A stretch of 64,000 bases of DNA from Xiphophorus maculatus (GCF_002775205.1 NC_036460.1:3850056-3914055), one strand, 5' to 3'. Positions 27,301 through 39,434 are shown, numbered from the stretch's first letter. Notes: a model not told the origin generated them from the sequence alone. Numbers and translations: made by a program.

Positions 27301-30300
27301 TGCCTTCACACAGGAACTCTCTGCTCCCCACTGGAGCCTCTGCTTCTCCATAGAGCGCCCCCTGGTGGACTGAAGGAAGCCCACAGCCAATCTCCCTGCA
27401 GACCACCTCTGCATCCTGCAGGTCAAAGTCTTTTTCACACACTGAGGACCACGACTGGTTGGTCTTCACCTCCAGTCTGCCTGAGCACCGGTTGGTCCCT
27501 TGAACCAGCCTGACTGAGTCTGTGGATGCAGAAAGAAAAAAGTTTCTTCAACATTTTCACTGAATTTGGTTCCAGTTTGTTCAGCAAAGCTCCAATACAG
27601 AGCAGACTCTGTGTGGAGGAACCAACCAACTAGTGGAGAACGGGTGGAGAGGGGAGCTGGGCAGAGTTTTGTTATTTTTAAATCTACTGTTTAATATTCT
27701 TTACACTTTTAGCATCTGCTTATACTGCAGGCCGGCCCTGGAGATGGGTGGGAAAAAAACTTAAGACAAACAGAGAAAATTACACTACAACATCACAAAG
27801 AACCTATGAATTATTAATATTTCATCCTTGTCTTCTACAAAGCAAATGTGAGGACAGATTTAATCACAGAATAATAGAAAACTATCATCTTTTTACACTT
27901 TAAACTTAATTTGTGGAGGAAGTTCAATATTTGATCAGCTTCTTCTCAATGACATTGAGGTTTTTATAACCCTGAATCTGCTCCACTGGTTCCCCTTTAA
28001 TCTAATCAAACTTCATTAAATCACTAACCTGGTAAAAACCAGCCACTCTGTAACTACACTTTGATTCATCCAGAGAGTCTGGACTGTGTTGAGCTTTTAA
28101 ATTTCACCCAGTTGCTAACGTTTGTCCATGACATGCAATGCACCAGATCCACACTAAGAAGTTTACTGGAAGTTTCCTGGGCTGTAAACATGTAGAAAAA
28201 ATCAATTACCAAGCACTGTTAGATGGAATCACTCAATCAGGTTTACTAGCATATTGTGCACAATACAGAGAACATATAAGAGGATCAATAGTGAAACATT
28301 TCCGATTGAAAACTCTTTCAGGCAGAGACAGCAGGAGTTTTATACCAAGGCTGAGGGAGAGACGCTCTGGTTCTCATGCAGCTGCAGGAAAACATCTCCC
28401 AACCTTGTGCTTGCAACCCAAACAGCTTCATTTGGTGAGAATCACTAGCATTTAGAATGAAGACAATACAACCAGCAGATATTACCTTACAATAATTTGT
28501 CCACCACAAAACAGAGAAGAGCCGTTAAAGTTAATTCAATATTTGGAAGTGTGGCCACCATGGACTGAACTTCCTCCACTGCATTGCTAAAACTACAGAG
28601 ACTATGTTTCTAAAATAACAAAAAATAAATCATCGTTCAAACTTCTCCTTCTGTTCGCTGATTGGTCCGATAGAAAATCTACCAGAGTGAATCCAGGTGA
28701 AGTGGAAGAAGCCCAGACTGAGCTGGAAGTGACATTTTTTTTACAGTGGAGTTGGAAGCAGAACAGGAAGGCAATGGCCAGGATATGAAATCACCTGAAC
28801 AGACGATCTCTATATTGCCGTCCTCATCTTTTTGTAACGACACCACAGATCCACAGTGGAGCTGTCTGCAAGCTCCAGCTGCTGATGTAAAGTTCCAGTT
28901 CCAATAATTCACTGGTTCCCAGTCTCCCAGATTCTTCTTCTCCAGTCTGCCACCACAGCGACTCCTTCCTGCTACCAGTCTGAATTCATCAGACAGCGCT
29001 GGAAGAAACAACATTTACATGTTTGGTTACAAAAAGCAAAGACAGATTCAGGATGTGTTGACAGGATCCTGTTGATCGTGTTTATTTGATCTTCTCTTGT
29101 TTCTTCCTCCTGTTAGAGGCAGAGCTATCATGGATGGTTCTGATCAAAGCATCTTTATGTTGGAATGGCCTAGTTAAAGCCCAGACCTAAATGTTATTAA
29201 CACTCTGTAGTAAGACCTGAAATGTTTCTTATTATTCACCTTTTCTACCCATTTATATTTTATGTCTTTACTGAAACCAACCAAAGTCAAATTCATTGTT
29301 TTTGTGTAAAAAGTTGTCAAATCCAACAGATTCTGATTCTGAATGCAGAGCAATCAGAATCAGAGCAGCTCATCTAACCTTGTAGATGAGCTGGTAGATA
29401 ACTTCCATCGTAAAATTTCAGATGTCATTGATTTCTTTGCCTAAATTAAAGTGAAGGTCGTGTCTGGTAGGAACAAACCTCCATGGAAAAATGTGCAAAC
29501 ATTTAGATCTGCAAGACAATTTAGCCGTAGGGCCGAACGTAAATGGAGTAAAACTCAACTTTGTTTATTATGAAATCTATTAAGAAAGACTGTGAAGCTA
29601 TCACTCCACACTAAAACATGCAAAGGAAACATTCTTTGCAGAAATCATAAACAAAAACATGAACAATGATTGAGCTTTATTTGCCACAGTTGACAGGCTG
29701 ACAAACCACCTGACCTGCAATCAAACTCGGCCTGCAATGAATTTGCCAAATACGCTGCAGAGAAAATTAAAAATATTAGAGGGTCAACATTCACTGCCAC
29801 ACAAAATCTAATATGGATGCTATGCCCAAAGATAATAACACCCACAACTTTTCTTCAGAAAGTCCTGCCTGTCATTTCATCTGATCTGATTCAAATATTA
29901 AACTCTTTGCTCTCATCAGGTTTTTTCCCCCAGCAGTTTTCAAACCACTGATATAAAAAATAAAACGATCTGAACAAATCATTACTGCAGAATTACAGGC
30001 CGATCTCCAACCTTTCATCCATCAGCTAAATTATTGAAAAGCTGTTTCAACAATTAACTCTGCAAAACAACCGAAACTCTGAGTTCCTTTAAATCTGGAC
30101 TAAAAACCCAGCTGGTCAGATTTGCTTTAGAAACATAATAAATGAAACACTGAACAACATTTTGATGTGTAACGACGACACTTTGACAAAATGTACTGTT
30201 TACTGGTTTACTGTGTGGTGTCTTTAGGACTTTTTGTGTTTTTATGACGTAAAGCACTTTGAACCGCCTTGGTGCTGAAATGTGCTTTACAAATAAACTG

Positions 30301-30931
30301 ATCGATTGGTTGATTGATTCTAATCTGCAGCAGGCGAGTTCCACATCCTGCCTGAGACACTCCCACGTCAGACGGAGCTCAAACGTTTTCACCAACACAA
30401 CCAGCGGTACCAGAAGCTGGTCCAATGACCGTGGTGCTACTGGGCTCGGTTGGCCAGCAAACGGGCCTGACCAGAACCTCATAGAGAACCTGTGGAGCCA
30501 AGAGGAAGATGAGAGAATTCATGCAGAAGGAGCCATTTTATGTGGCTCCACCTGTTTACTGCGCAGATTCAGCGCTGGTGCAGAGTTTCTGCAGCTTCTC
30601 CTTATCAATCAATCAGATTTATTTTATAGCACATTTCAGCAACAAGGCAGTTCAAAGTGCTTTACATCATAAAAACACAAAAACCAACAATTCTTGATTT
30701 TATTGGCTCCTTAGCAGCAAGTAGACAATATAAACATCACTAACTGTGTAGCAGCAGCTCTATGATCTGAGACTAGAAACAGTTTCCAGTTTTTTGTTTG
30801 TAAAATTTAACATGTTTATCAGTCGATCATTTTTAATTTGAACTCTAGTGAATATTAGTGTTTTTGTTTGAAAGTGGAGTCCTACCTGAGCTGCAGAGAC
30901 ACAGAAGCAGCATCAGAGCTGTTTGGTCCAT
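24360..30931 (-). CDS. SRCR/Ig transmembrane receptor, gene A (nine coding exons)
   Basis: Predicted exons in transcript order: 30886-30931, 28795-28998, 27211-27519, 26835-27134, 25827-26135, 25451-25750, 24817-25146, 24529-24614, 24360-24452. All have AG/GT borders; the domain exons are phase 1-1 and the total (1,977 nt) gives 658 residues without a stop. Order: signal peptide (MDQTALMLLLCLCSS); a short SRCR-like domain (4 Cys); SRCR-a (8 Cys, group-B pattern); SRCR-b (6 Cys); SRCR-a; SRCR-b; an Ig-like domain (CSIRPQYEGGSF...GTYRCVYHVYV, N-glycosylation sites); a transmembrane helix (LVVVLLGMLGSVLVLYF); and a 30-residue acidic tail. It resembles teleost CD163/DMBT1-like SRCR receptors, which bind microbial or self ligands at the cell surface; the ligand is unknown. 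The a-b exon pair is itself a tandem repeat of about 1.4 kb. Confidence 0.85.
29330..30319 (+). mobile_element. Decayed L2-like LINE 3' fragment (unit A)
   Basis: Plus-strand remnants of reverse-transcriptase coding (broken frames around NKPPWKNVQTF and an ITGRSPTFHPSAKLL-like stretch) end in the 3' tail typical of fish L2/Maui-type LINEs: AAAGCACTTTGAACCGCC, then AAATAAACTGATCGATTGG and TTGATTGATT. It lies in the first large intron of receptor gene A and holds many stops. Confidence 0.6.
30440..30560 (+). mobile_element. Tc1/mariner-type transposase C-terminal fragment (unit A)
   Basis: In one frame from 30451 the sequence encodes WPANGPDQNLIENLW, the end of the DDE core motif (usually WPxxSPDLNPIENLW) of Tc1/mariner-superfamily transposases. 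Only this short piece remains, inside the first intron of receptor gene A. Confidence 0.55.
30605..30680 (-). mobile_element. L2-like LINE 3' tail, antisense (unit A)
   Basis: The plus strand reads TCAATCAATCAGATTTATTT then AGTGCTTTACAT, the reverse complement of the same kind of 3' tail seen at 30230-30319. About 75 bases remain. Unit B has the same piece at 59593-59668. Confidence 0.5.
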
Positions 30932-31469
30932 GTTTCCTCTGGATGTGGAGTGAAGCTTCGTCTCTTGATGTGATCAGGATGTGGCTCCAAACTCTGAACA
31001 CTTCCTACTTTAAGCTTTTTTATCTGCTACTTCCTGAACGTCACAGTTCAGGTCTTTGGCTGCTTTCAGAGACAACGCCTCCTTCCTAGGAGCTCATCAT
31101 GAAGATGGGTTCATACTGGGCCTACTGGGATTCAGGGGTTTCACCAGTCTCTGTTGTTCCTGTGTTTAGTTCAGTCTTTGTTCTGCATGTGGCCGGAGTG
31201 GATCCAGGTGTGTGATCCACTGAAGGGGAACCTGATGTTGTTGGCAGCAGTAGCTCAGCTTCCCTCCAGGAAGGGGTCACAGCTAAACAGAAATGAGCCC
31301 AGGTGTAGCTGCTATGAAGAGAAGAAACAGAGAGAGAACATAAACTTAATGTCAGCAAAAACTGCAGACATTCAAGGATGGAGAGCAGTAGGAGAAAGAA
31401 GCAGAGGAAGGAAAAGTTTTCAGTTTGTCCTCCAGGAGGATTGATGGAACATCTTCAGATTATAAATCT

Positions 31470-31842
31470 GGAACATCCATCCATTTTCTATTAACCCTTT
31501 GTCCCTAATGGTGTAGGGAGGGTTGCTGGTGTCCATCTCCAGCTACATTCCAGGCAAGAGGCGGGGTACACCCTGGACAGGTCGCCAGTCTGTTGCAGGG
31601 CAACACAAAGACATACAGGACAAACAACCATGCACACACATACTCACACCTAGGGAGAATTTAGAGAGACCAATTAACCTGACAGTCATGTTTTTGAACT
31701 GTGGGAGGAAGCCGGAGTACCGGGAGAGAACCCACGCATGCACAGGGAGAACATGCAAACTCCATGCAGCCCGGGAATCGAACCCAGGACCTTCTGGCTG
31801 CAAGGCAACAGTGCTACCAACTGCGCCACTGTGCAGCCCCAT
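31470..31842 (-). mobile_element. tRNA-derived SINE (unit A)
   Basis: On the minus strand it starts GGGCTGCACAGTGGCGCAGT. It has A-box and B-box-like words (TGGCGCAGTTGGTAGCAC, GGTTCGATTCCC), a body with GTTTGCATGTTCTCCCTGTG, and ends in an ATGGATGG-type tail (plus CATCCATCC). This is an abundant fish SINE type. ORFs in it are chance. Confidence 0.75.
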
Positions 31843-32925
31843 TTTGTAATTATTTCCAATTGCATGTAGTTCAGCCTCTGTGTGCTGGCGTGAGCATGCT
31901 GAGTGATGCTAATCTGGATTGAAGCTTCAGCAACATTATCAGCTTTGTTGCAACATAACCAGGTTTTTCAGGGTAAATCTAAACTTTAGATCTTCAACCG
32001 GAAAAAGTTGTTTATTTCAAAGAGCTGAGATATTTTAGGCCCATTGAACTCAAAACATTTATTATTTAGAATATTAAACACTACCAGCCCCTTTATGTTG
32101 CTGCAGCAACATGCATTTATATCATAAAACAATGAATGAAGAGACATGAAAATCTAAAATATTAGCTGAACCTCTGAGGTTCTGACCCAAAATCTGAGCC
32201 CGGTTGGACCAAAGTTACCTGTTTGATAGTCGGGTCGGGCTTCTGTGGTGCATTTTTAATAAGTCATCAGGTTTTTTGGCATAGAAACCATAACTATTTG
32301 CTCCTTTGCACTAAATTCATTTCTACCTTCACAGTTTTTGTTAACACATATTTTTTGCCTGATTATCATCTTGGGATAGTATCACAGTTTCCGTCTGCGT
32401 TGGCTGACTCAATGTACTGAATGATGAAATATCCGTCACTAAGCAACAAGTCACTGACTTCAAAATCCCCCAACAGATTAAACTAGAACTTCTGAGTTAA
32501 ATTTTTATTCTTTTCTGTCATAATTAGCAGCAAATTCCACTAATCTATTAGTTGAGCTAATTTTTAGCTTAGCACTAAAGCTAAGTTAAACACAAAAGAA
32601 AAGACATTTTTCTCCTTTTGGTGGAAGTTTTTCCAATCAGTCAACCTGGAAAACTTCATTGCAGTCAGCTGACTTGCAGCATTAGGTGGGGGAGGGGCAT
32701 TGATGCTCTGCAGAAGAAAAGCAACAGCACAAAGCAAAATATTTGCTTTTGAAGCTGATTTTTAAAAATAACATCATCAGTAAACAGAAAATACACCAAA
32801 AAACTTCATGTCATGGTTTAAAGTGTCTTTAATCCTATTAAACTTTGTACAAATCTGCAGATATAAAACACAAACATTCCTCTAAACCAGAGTAAACTTC
32901 TTCAGTTTTAACCTAAATGTGTTTT

Positions 32926-33127
32926 TGTCAGGATCTGTGTTTTTCTATGTGTTTTGAGTTTTCTGAGTCTCTGTGCCGTCCTGCCTCCCCCTGATCATTC
33001 CCAGGTGTGTCTCGTTTCTGTGATTACCCTCTGTGTATTTAATGCCACCTGTGTGTCTGCGTCCTCGTCGGGTCGTTGTCGTTTGTTCGCTGTGTGGCCG
33101 TGTCCTTCTTGGCTCCAGTGCTACCGG
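32926..33127 (+). mobile_element. LTR-like fragment at the edge of unit A
   Basis: Begins TGTCAGGATCTGTGTTTTTC and has promoter-like content (GTGTATTTAATGCC) before being cut by the hAT element at about 33128. It resembles the start of fish Gypsy LTRs. No partner LTR is seen in the window. Confidence 0.4.
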
Positions 33128-33581
33128 TAGTGATGGTGAGATGAAGCCTCATGAGGCATTGAATCACTTGAGCCAACTGGTTCGAGAAAGGGTTCATTTC
33201 TTGAAGCTTCATCTGCACACGAAACCACCTACTGGCCAGGTGTATAAACACAGCCAGCTGTATCTTAACACGTGTGATGCATTGAATTTTTGTCTATTAT
33301 GGCTCTTGGGAATGACGTCACAAAAGGTGTAGGACGAAATCATTTGTCTACATGAATTATGTATACACATATATGTATAATAAAATATTGTTTGAATGTA
33401 TTCTCTGTGTGTAATTATTCCCAAAATAGTAGTGTCATGTGATATGGCATGTTGTGTAATAATGTTTTTCTGTGACTCTAGAAAAATGGCCTGGGCTTAA
33501 TCAGGCAGAGGACAGTGAAAGTGCTTGTGGAACTAGGGAGGGGGTAGTGAATAGGCTAATGCTTGTGTAACCTGGATGATT

Positions 33582-34862
33582 TCATGCATTTTTATTAAGA
33601 AACAACAATTTCTCCACAGTTTTTGGTTTCAAACTATTTCTCTTTTTTGACACTACTTCTCCAGCCTTTGAAAAGACATGCTCACATGGCACAGATGATG
33701 CCGGGGTGCATAAATAAATAAGTGCAAGTTTGTACAGATTGGGGTACAGTGACCGATGATTAGCCCAGTACTCCAGGGGGTTCTCCAGCCTGCTTATGTT
33801 TGCCTCTGACAGGTAGTGCTGGATCTCTACGGTGGCATCTGCTGACACATTTTGAGTCCTCTTTGCCTCCATGACACTAGTGTCCAATCTTTGCCAAAGT
33901 CTGCTACCTAAATGGAAACCACAGGTCATGTTAGTAAGTGTTGTAATAGGAATAAGTAATCTCAAAGTCTAATATAAAAGATTACCTCCAGTGAATTCTT
34001 GAGAGGTGGAAGCCTGGGGAATCTCGTGAGCGTTCTCTTCTGTGTTCCGTCGGATGACGGTGGCACACTCTGAAGTCAAGCGCTTCGCTCCTTCAGCAGC
34101 TTTTGTGTTGCTGAAAAATGCTATAAGTTTAAATCGTGGGTCCAGGAGTGTAGCCAGCGACAAGATGCTCATTGACTGGAGCATGTGCAGCTTCTCCTTG
34201 AGCTGTCTGATGAGCTGCTCTCCTATTTCCACTGCTACTGCAGGTGCCGACTTGGTGTCTTCCTCCTGAAGGGCTTTCTCTATCATCTTCAGGAGGGGGA
34301 TAACTTTTGATGCCGACACGTGTTCTTCTGCAGAGAGGTCTCTGGTGGCGTGATAGAAAGGAGAGAGTAAAGAAAGGCACGCTACAACAATGTCAGTGAA
34401 AAAGGGAATATCAGTGTGTAATCCAGCCAATGCCGCTCCTACTGGCTCCCTCAACTCCACCAGACGTTGCAGCATCAAGTAGGTGCTGTTCCATCTTGTT
34501 TCCACCTCCTGCATCAGCTTGGTTGCTTGCATGCCCAGCTGAAGCTGCACTTGTGTAAGCTTCTCCCTTAAAGATACAGAAGAGTAGGCCATTAAGTCAC
34601 TGCAGTAGGAGTACAGACAAACTATTAACATTATATATTGGAATAAAAGAAAAGAGCATACCTTAGCAGTGGTGCTGCTACTAAAGTAGCCAACCAGCTT
34701 CCTTGCTTTGGCCCGGAGGCCAGAGAGCACAGGGTGCTGGTCAAGCGCCCTCTTCACAACAAGATTGAGGGTGTGAGCAACACAAATGTGGTGGCGAAGC
34801 TTCAGCTCTCTCACGCATGCCACCATATTAGCAGCACCATACATTTGGGCTTTGGCATGTTG
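33582..34862 (-). pseudogene. hAT transposase, C-terminal two-thirds, with two introns
   Basis: ZBED-type hAT transposase remnants. HHICVAHTLNLVVKRAL and EVETRWNSTYLMLQRLVEL mark the RNase-H-like core; SSVPCEHVFSKAGEVVSKKRN marks the C-terminal dimerisation domain. Two short introns fit the consensus: 34567-34661 (donor GTATGC, acceptor TCTTTAAG), whose removal joins STTAK to EKLTQVQ as in relatives, and 33908-33985 (donor GTAATC, acceptor CCATTTAG). Upstream of the first block the coding sequence is lost. No BED finger is joined to it, so it is non-autonomous. Confidence 0.75.
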
Positions 34863-35030
34863 TTGGCGTACTGACAGCCACGCTATCTACCTTCTGATTA
34901 AGAACAGGGCTGCCCGCACTGACGCGGCTCAGGGATTACGTGACACGCAGCGCCGTGCGCCGTGCCCTAGTGCCTGTAAATTTAATGGTCCAATGAAGGA
35001 AATTTAAAAAAACAGGACATTTCGGAAATG

Positions 35031-35303
35031 TCACAAGAAATCTGTGACTTTAGCCAAAGAGCTTTCGCCTCTGGCTGCTTTCGCGTGCTTTGCTGAATTC
35101 ACGTGCACTTGCAGGTCGTTGGCACCTTTATTTGCCACAGACACATAAGTGCCTGCCTTACACGTCAAACACTCCGCCTCATAGGGATCACGACCTTGAC
35201 GAAAGCACGGGAATCTTTTCTTTAATTCCTTCGTTAACGTACACTTTCGTTTAGGCATTTTTGCCGTAGAATCGGCGGACACACATGTGCTATCGCCTGT
35301 CAC
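35031..35303 (-). pseudogene. N-terminal zinc-finger fragment of a hAT-type transposase
   Basis: About 75 residues from the likely Met (MPKRKCTLTKELKKRFPCF) with a C..C...H....H pattern (CLTCKAG, then HVNSAKHAKAA), a BED-like DNA-binding finger as found at the N terminus of some hAT proteins. No catalytic part follows. It belongs to the nested element whose end lies near 35616, not clearly to the transposase at 33582-34862. Confidence 0.5.
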
Positions 35304-35770
35304 ACTTAAGGTTTAACTAGTCTAGCGGCTGGTGTACAAGTCAACTCAGCTATCTTTACTTTTCCCACACACACTCGCACACATAATGCAACCTGATTGG
35401 ATTTGGGGAGAAGGGCGTGACTAATTTGCCATACAAAGAAACCTGGAATGGAGTAGTGGATCGGAGTGGCAATGTAATCACAATGCACTGTAAGCTATGT
35501 AATGTGTTTTGAGGCAGTTGACCAAAATCCCGGACGATTTTTAAATTCCCCCCGGACATCTTTTTAGGTCTGAAAAGTAGGACATGTCCGGGAAAAAGAG
35601 GACGTCTGGTCACCCTAAGTCACGTGGTACAGCCGGGCAGCGAGGCTTCGGACGTCATCGTTTTCGGCTCCTCCCCTAAATGAAGCAAGCTTCGATACGC
35701 GCTTTACGGAAACGCCCCCTCCATTACTCGACACGCCTCGAAGCCTCGGCACATCACGTAACGTCACTAC

Positions 35771-36298
35771 TGGTTTCTCAGTCACAAGCTGGTTGCAAAC
35801 CTGAGGCCAGCAGGTGTCGGTCAGTTATGGTAGATCTGAAATTTGGTTTGATGACGTCAATATGAGAAGCTACAGACTGATAGGAGGAACCAAAGAGCTC
35901 TGTAAAGGTAAAGGCAAATCTTCTGAAGTTGGGATATAATTAATTTAATTTCACATAATTATCGCGGTAGAAGAGATTTCTTTAAAATTTTATGAAATAT
36001 ATTTGTTCTATCTGATGTTTGTTGTGAATGACGTAAACTCAAAAACGAACGAGGTAATTAGTCCAACGTTTAGAAACTACAGCGGCTGTAATGCGCCACA
36101 GCAAAGGTAAACAAAGGTAAAATAACCAGAACAGGTGATTGTTATATAATTAGGCTACGTCACTCTTTTGGGTTTTTTTTATTTTTGGTTTTTTCGGTTT
36201 TTTTCTTTTTATTAGTTTAATACATAGTTTTTTGGTTCTGTATTAGAAGGCTTCATCAATTTTTGTGAGGTCTGTTTTTTCAGACCTCAAAGGGGGAC
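35771..36298 (+). other. Unassigned; ends in a retroviral polypurine tract
   Basis: T-rich, no ORF. The last bases (TCAAAGGGGGAC) immediately precede a retroviral LTR and look like its polypurine tract. So part of this stretch may be the internal 3' end of a truncated provirus. Confidence 0.4.
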
Positions 36299-37133
36299 TG
36301 TTAAGGAAAAATGATTATTTTTAGTGCTTAATACAGTTAATCTTACGACATGTGTAAAAGATATATTCAACACTCTTATTTGGAACAGCTTTGTGTCGAG
36401 CATTTGGGATTGAGCAGATGAGCAGGCATTCAGACAAACAGGGGCCAAAATGCAGATCACTCAATGGGGCCTCCCTGCTGTGAGGTCAAACCATGCAGCC
36501 ATAAAATTAGCATTCCCGGCAGCAGAGAGACTTTAGATTTCACAGGTATCTGTGAAGTCTTATCTCAGGATTGTTCTGTACTCAGAATGACCGTGGGAGC
36601 CACGGGGGGGTCAGGGCGCAGCGATGCGCTCTTTGTTTCGCCAGAATCCAGATGGCCCTTTGATCTTTGCTGTAGATCAGGGGGAGTTCCAAGTTTCTCT
36701 GAGTGCTTAAGGGAGTTTCCAGTTGGTCAACAGGAGGAACGCCTTGAGTGCATAAATTAAATAGAAAAACACCTCCTTACTATAAGATTACGTGTCAGGA
36801 GAAAAAATACAGAGAGCGGCCAACATTTTGCCTTTTTTATATCGGCTCTCTCCAAAGACGCGTCTTTGCCTTTTTGTTCGTCTTTGTTTTGTGTTTGTCT
36901 GTCTTCCCCTTGTCTGTCTTTATTTTTATGAGAAAAATGCATATCTCTGTTCCTCTGCAGCTTTGTTGTTGATTGCTTGTATGGAATTAAACTCTGTGAT
37001 CTGTGACGTCAACGCGCTTTGTTGTTGTTTCACTTCAGCAGCACGCTGCCGCCCGCTGAGGATCCGGGAAGTTTAAGGAGGAAAGAGCCAAACGTTTTGT
37101 CCAAAGTTAACATTAAATTATCCTCTTTTAATA
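36299..37133 (+). mobile_element. Retroviral 3' LTR (835 bp)
   Basis: Begins TGTTAAGGAAAAATGATTAT and ends CCTCTTTTAATA. It is clearly related to the LTRs at 40585-41578 (plus), 42307-43058 (antisense) and 55528-56764 (antisense). It is preceded by a polypurine tract, so it is a 3' LTR and not a solo LTR. No target duplication was found. Confidence 0.75.
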
Positions 37134-37433
37134 TGATCAACTCAAAACCACTCCTACCTTTTTACTCTCTCTTTGTAGTTTAAGCACACCTGTTACCGTG
37201 GCAACCGCCTGCGCCCCGCAAGACGAGCAAAGATTACGTTAAAAACATAACATTCAGTCCGTTACGATATCAAGTTTCCAGGCTTGATATTTATTTCTCG
37301 ATTATTAATCAGCGCTTCCCTGAACACAGCGATGGTTCTGATTGACTAGCTGTACTTGGTGCTAACGTGGCTAACACGAGTAACAGTTTAGTCCAAAGCC
37401 TTTTCTGCTAAAATAAAATCTTTAGTGTGTGTC
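37134..37433. other. Spacer, nothing supported
   Basis: Between the LTR and the LINE target duplication. No ORF, RNA gene or clear repeat is seen. Confidence 0.4.
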
Positions 37434-37445
37434 AGATACAGACAC

Positions 37446-39434
37446 TAGAAAAAGCGTATGACTCACTATGGAAAGAAGGATTACTTATAAAAATGAAACA
37501 GATGGGAATAGGTGGGAGAATGTATAATTGGATAGCAAATTTTCTGCTAGATAGAAAAATAAGAGTAAAAATTGGGAATGATTATTCAAAAGAATTTAAT
37601 GTTGAAAATGGAATACCTCAAGGTAGTGTAATTAGTCCCATTTTATTTAATATTATGATCAATGATATTTTCTATGATACTGATAAATGTATAAAATCTG
37701 CACTATATGCAGATGATGGGGTCAAATGGATGAAAGGGAAAAATATTAAATATGTGGTAGGAAATATTTAAAAAGCAATTAGAAAAGTAAAAAAATGGTC
37801 TTATGAATGGGGTTTTAAATTATCAGCAAGCAAGTCTTGTTATATGGTTGTCACAAAGAAGAGAAATATTAATATAGAAACAATAACATTATATGGACAA
37901 ACGTTAGAAAGAGTAACAGAATATAAATATCTAGGTTTATGGTTGGATAGTTCTTATTCATGGAAAACACATTTAGATAACTTAGAAACCAAGTGTAAAA
38001 AAGTTATTAATCTATTAAAGGCTGTGGCTGGAAATAATTGGGGTGCAGATAGCCAGTCATTATTAAGCTTATACAGGGCTCTCATGAGATCAATAATAGA
38101 TTATGGCAGTATAATATATGGAGCAGCAGCTAAAACATCATTACAAAAAATAGAAAGATTACAGTGTAGGGCTTTACGTATATGTACAGGAGCAGTAAAA
38201 ACAACACCTATTAATGCTCTTTTAATTGAAACTGGGGAAACTCCACTGGAAATGAGGAGAATTAAATTAGCTTTAGCATATTGGATGAAAATCAAAAGTA
38301 ATAAAGATGATAATGTGAATTCAATTATTTTACAGAATTGTTGGGAATATTTGAAGTTCCAAAGTAATGGATTTGGATGGATGGTTAGGAAATAGATTAA
38401 AATGTATAGATTAGAGGACAAGGAAATAGCTCATTTTAATCCAATTAGCGTTATTCCTCCATGGTTAATACCAGAGGTTAATGTAGATTTGAAAATTATT
38501 ACAATGAAAAATGATTGGAATTGAAATGAAATAGGGATCAAGACTGATATTTATTTAAGAAATACATATAACAATTATCTTAAAATCTATACAGATGGTT
38601 CTAAGAATTTAAAAGGATATGTGGGAATAGGAATATATATATCAGTTTAATAAATTTATTTCTAAAAGAATATCAGATCAATTGTCGGTTTTTACAGCAG
38701 AAATGGTGGCAGTTATATTAAGCTTGCAATGGGTTGAGGAGGTCCGACCAGACAGGGTGGTGGTGTGCACAGATTCCAAAGCAGTAGTAGAAAGTATTAA
38801 GGGAGAAGGAAACGATAGAAAAGATTTAGTATTAGAAATTCATCATATTTTATTTAGATTATATAGGGGTGGCATTGATGTTTGGTTTTGTTGGGTGCCA
38901 GCACATGAAGGAGTAAAAGGCAATGAAAAGGCAGATAAATTAGCTAAAAGGGCTTTAGAGGGGGAAATAACAATTTCAATTCCTTTTGGGAAAGGGGAAG
39001 GGAAATCACAAATTAAAAGTAAAGAAATGGAGAAATGGCAAAAAATGTGGAATGAAGATAAGAAAGGAAGAAGATTATATGAAGTACAAAAGTCAGTTCG
39101 AATTTGAAGCATTAATGAAAGAAGCAGAAGAGAAGAAATAATAATTAGTAGATTAAGAGTTGGTCATACCTACTTAAATGACATGCTTTATACAATAGGG
39201 AGGAAAAATAATGATAAATGTGAGAGATGTGGAGAGAAAGAAAATGTAGAACACATATTGATGAACTGTAAGTCATATGAACTCGAAAGGGAAGAATTAA
39301 AGAGAATAGTTAGAAATATAGGGCATGAATGGAATCTTAAAGGTATATTAGGAAATGAAGGAAACATAACAGATATTCACAAATTAAGGAAAGCATTGTT
39401 TATTTATCTTAAGAATACAAAATTAAAAAACTAG
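37446..39434 (+). pseudogene. LINE ORF2 remnant (reverse transcriptase, RNase H), broken
   Basis: Pieces: 37446-37771 (reverse transcriptase, ENGIPQGSVISPILFN and catalytic YADDG); 37844-38395 (thumb/linker, ending in a stop after GFGWMVRK); 38682-39107 (RNase H with CTDSKAVV and PAHEGVKGNEKADKLAKRA); 39183-39434 (C-terminal CERCGEKENVEHILMNC knuckle). Several in-frame stops and frameshifts separate them; the first part of the RNase H is degraded near 38521-38680. Not functional. Confidence 0.9.

Larger units (their letters stand above)
23252..32925. repeat. Segmental duplication unit A
   Basis: Matches 50745-61919 line by line with few differences, including introns and embedded old repeats. 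Compared with unit B it lacks a hAT MITE and a solo LTR, so both of those insertions post-date the duplication. The upper boundary falls exactly at an LTR-like TGTCAGG start (32926). Confidence 0.93.
33128..35770 (-). mobile_element. Nested, decayed hAT transposons
   Basis: The outer ends are inverted: TAGTGATGGTGAGATGAAGC at 33128 and the reverse complement of a TAGTGACGTTACGTGATG-type end finishing near 35770, both running into GAAGCCTC/GAGGCTTC. Inside are transposase pieces on the minus strand. A second hAT-like end (minus TTAGGGTGACCAGACGTCC, near 35616) shows a nested element. An 8-bp target duplication could not be confirmed. Confidence 0.6.

Noticed and set aside
28138-28509. 105- and 63-codon ORFs conserved between units A and B (57106-57477)
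   Set aside because: They are intronic and conserved only because the whole unit is duplicated; no SRCR-like cysteines or phase-1 splice sites.
31743-31842. True tRNA gene in the SINE head
   Set aside because: A/B-box words are present but the cloverleaf is degenerate and attached to a SINE body and tail.
31523-31922. ORFs on both strands in the 31.5 kb and 60.5 kb repeats
   Set aside because: They lie inside a tRNA-derived SINE.
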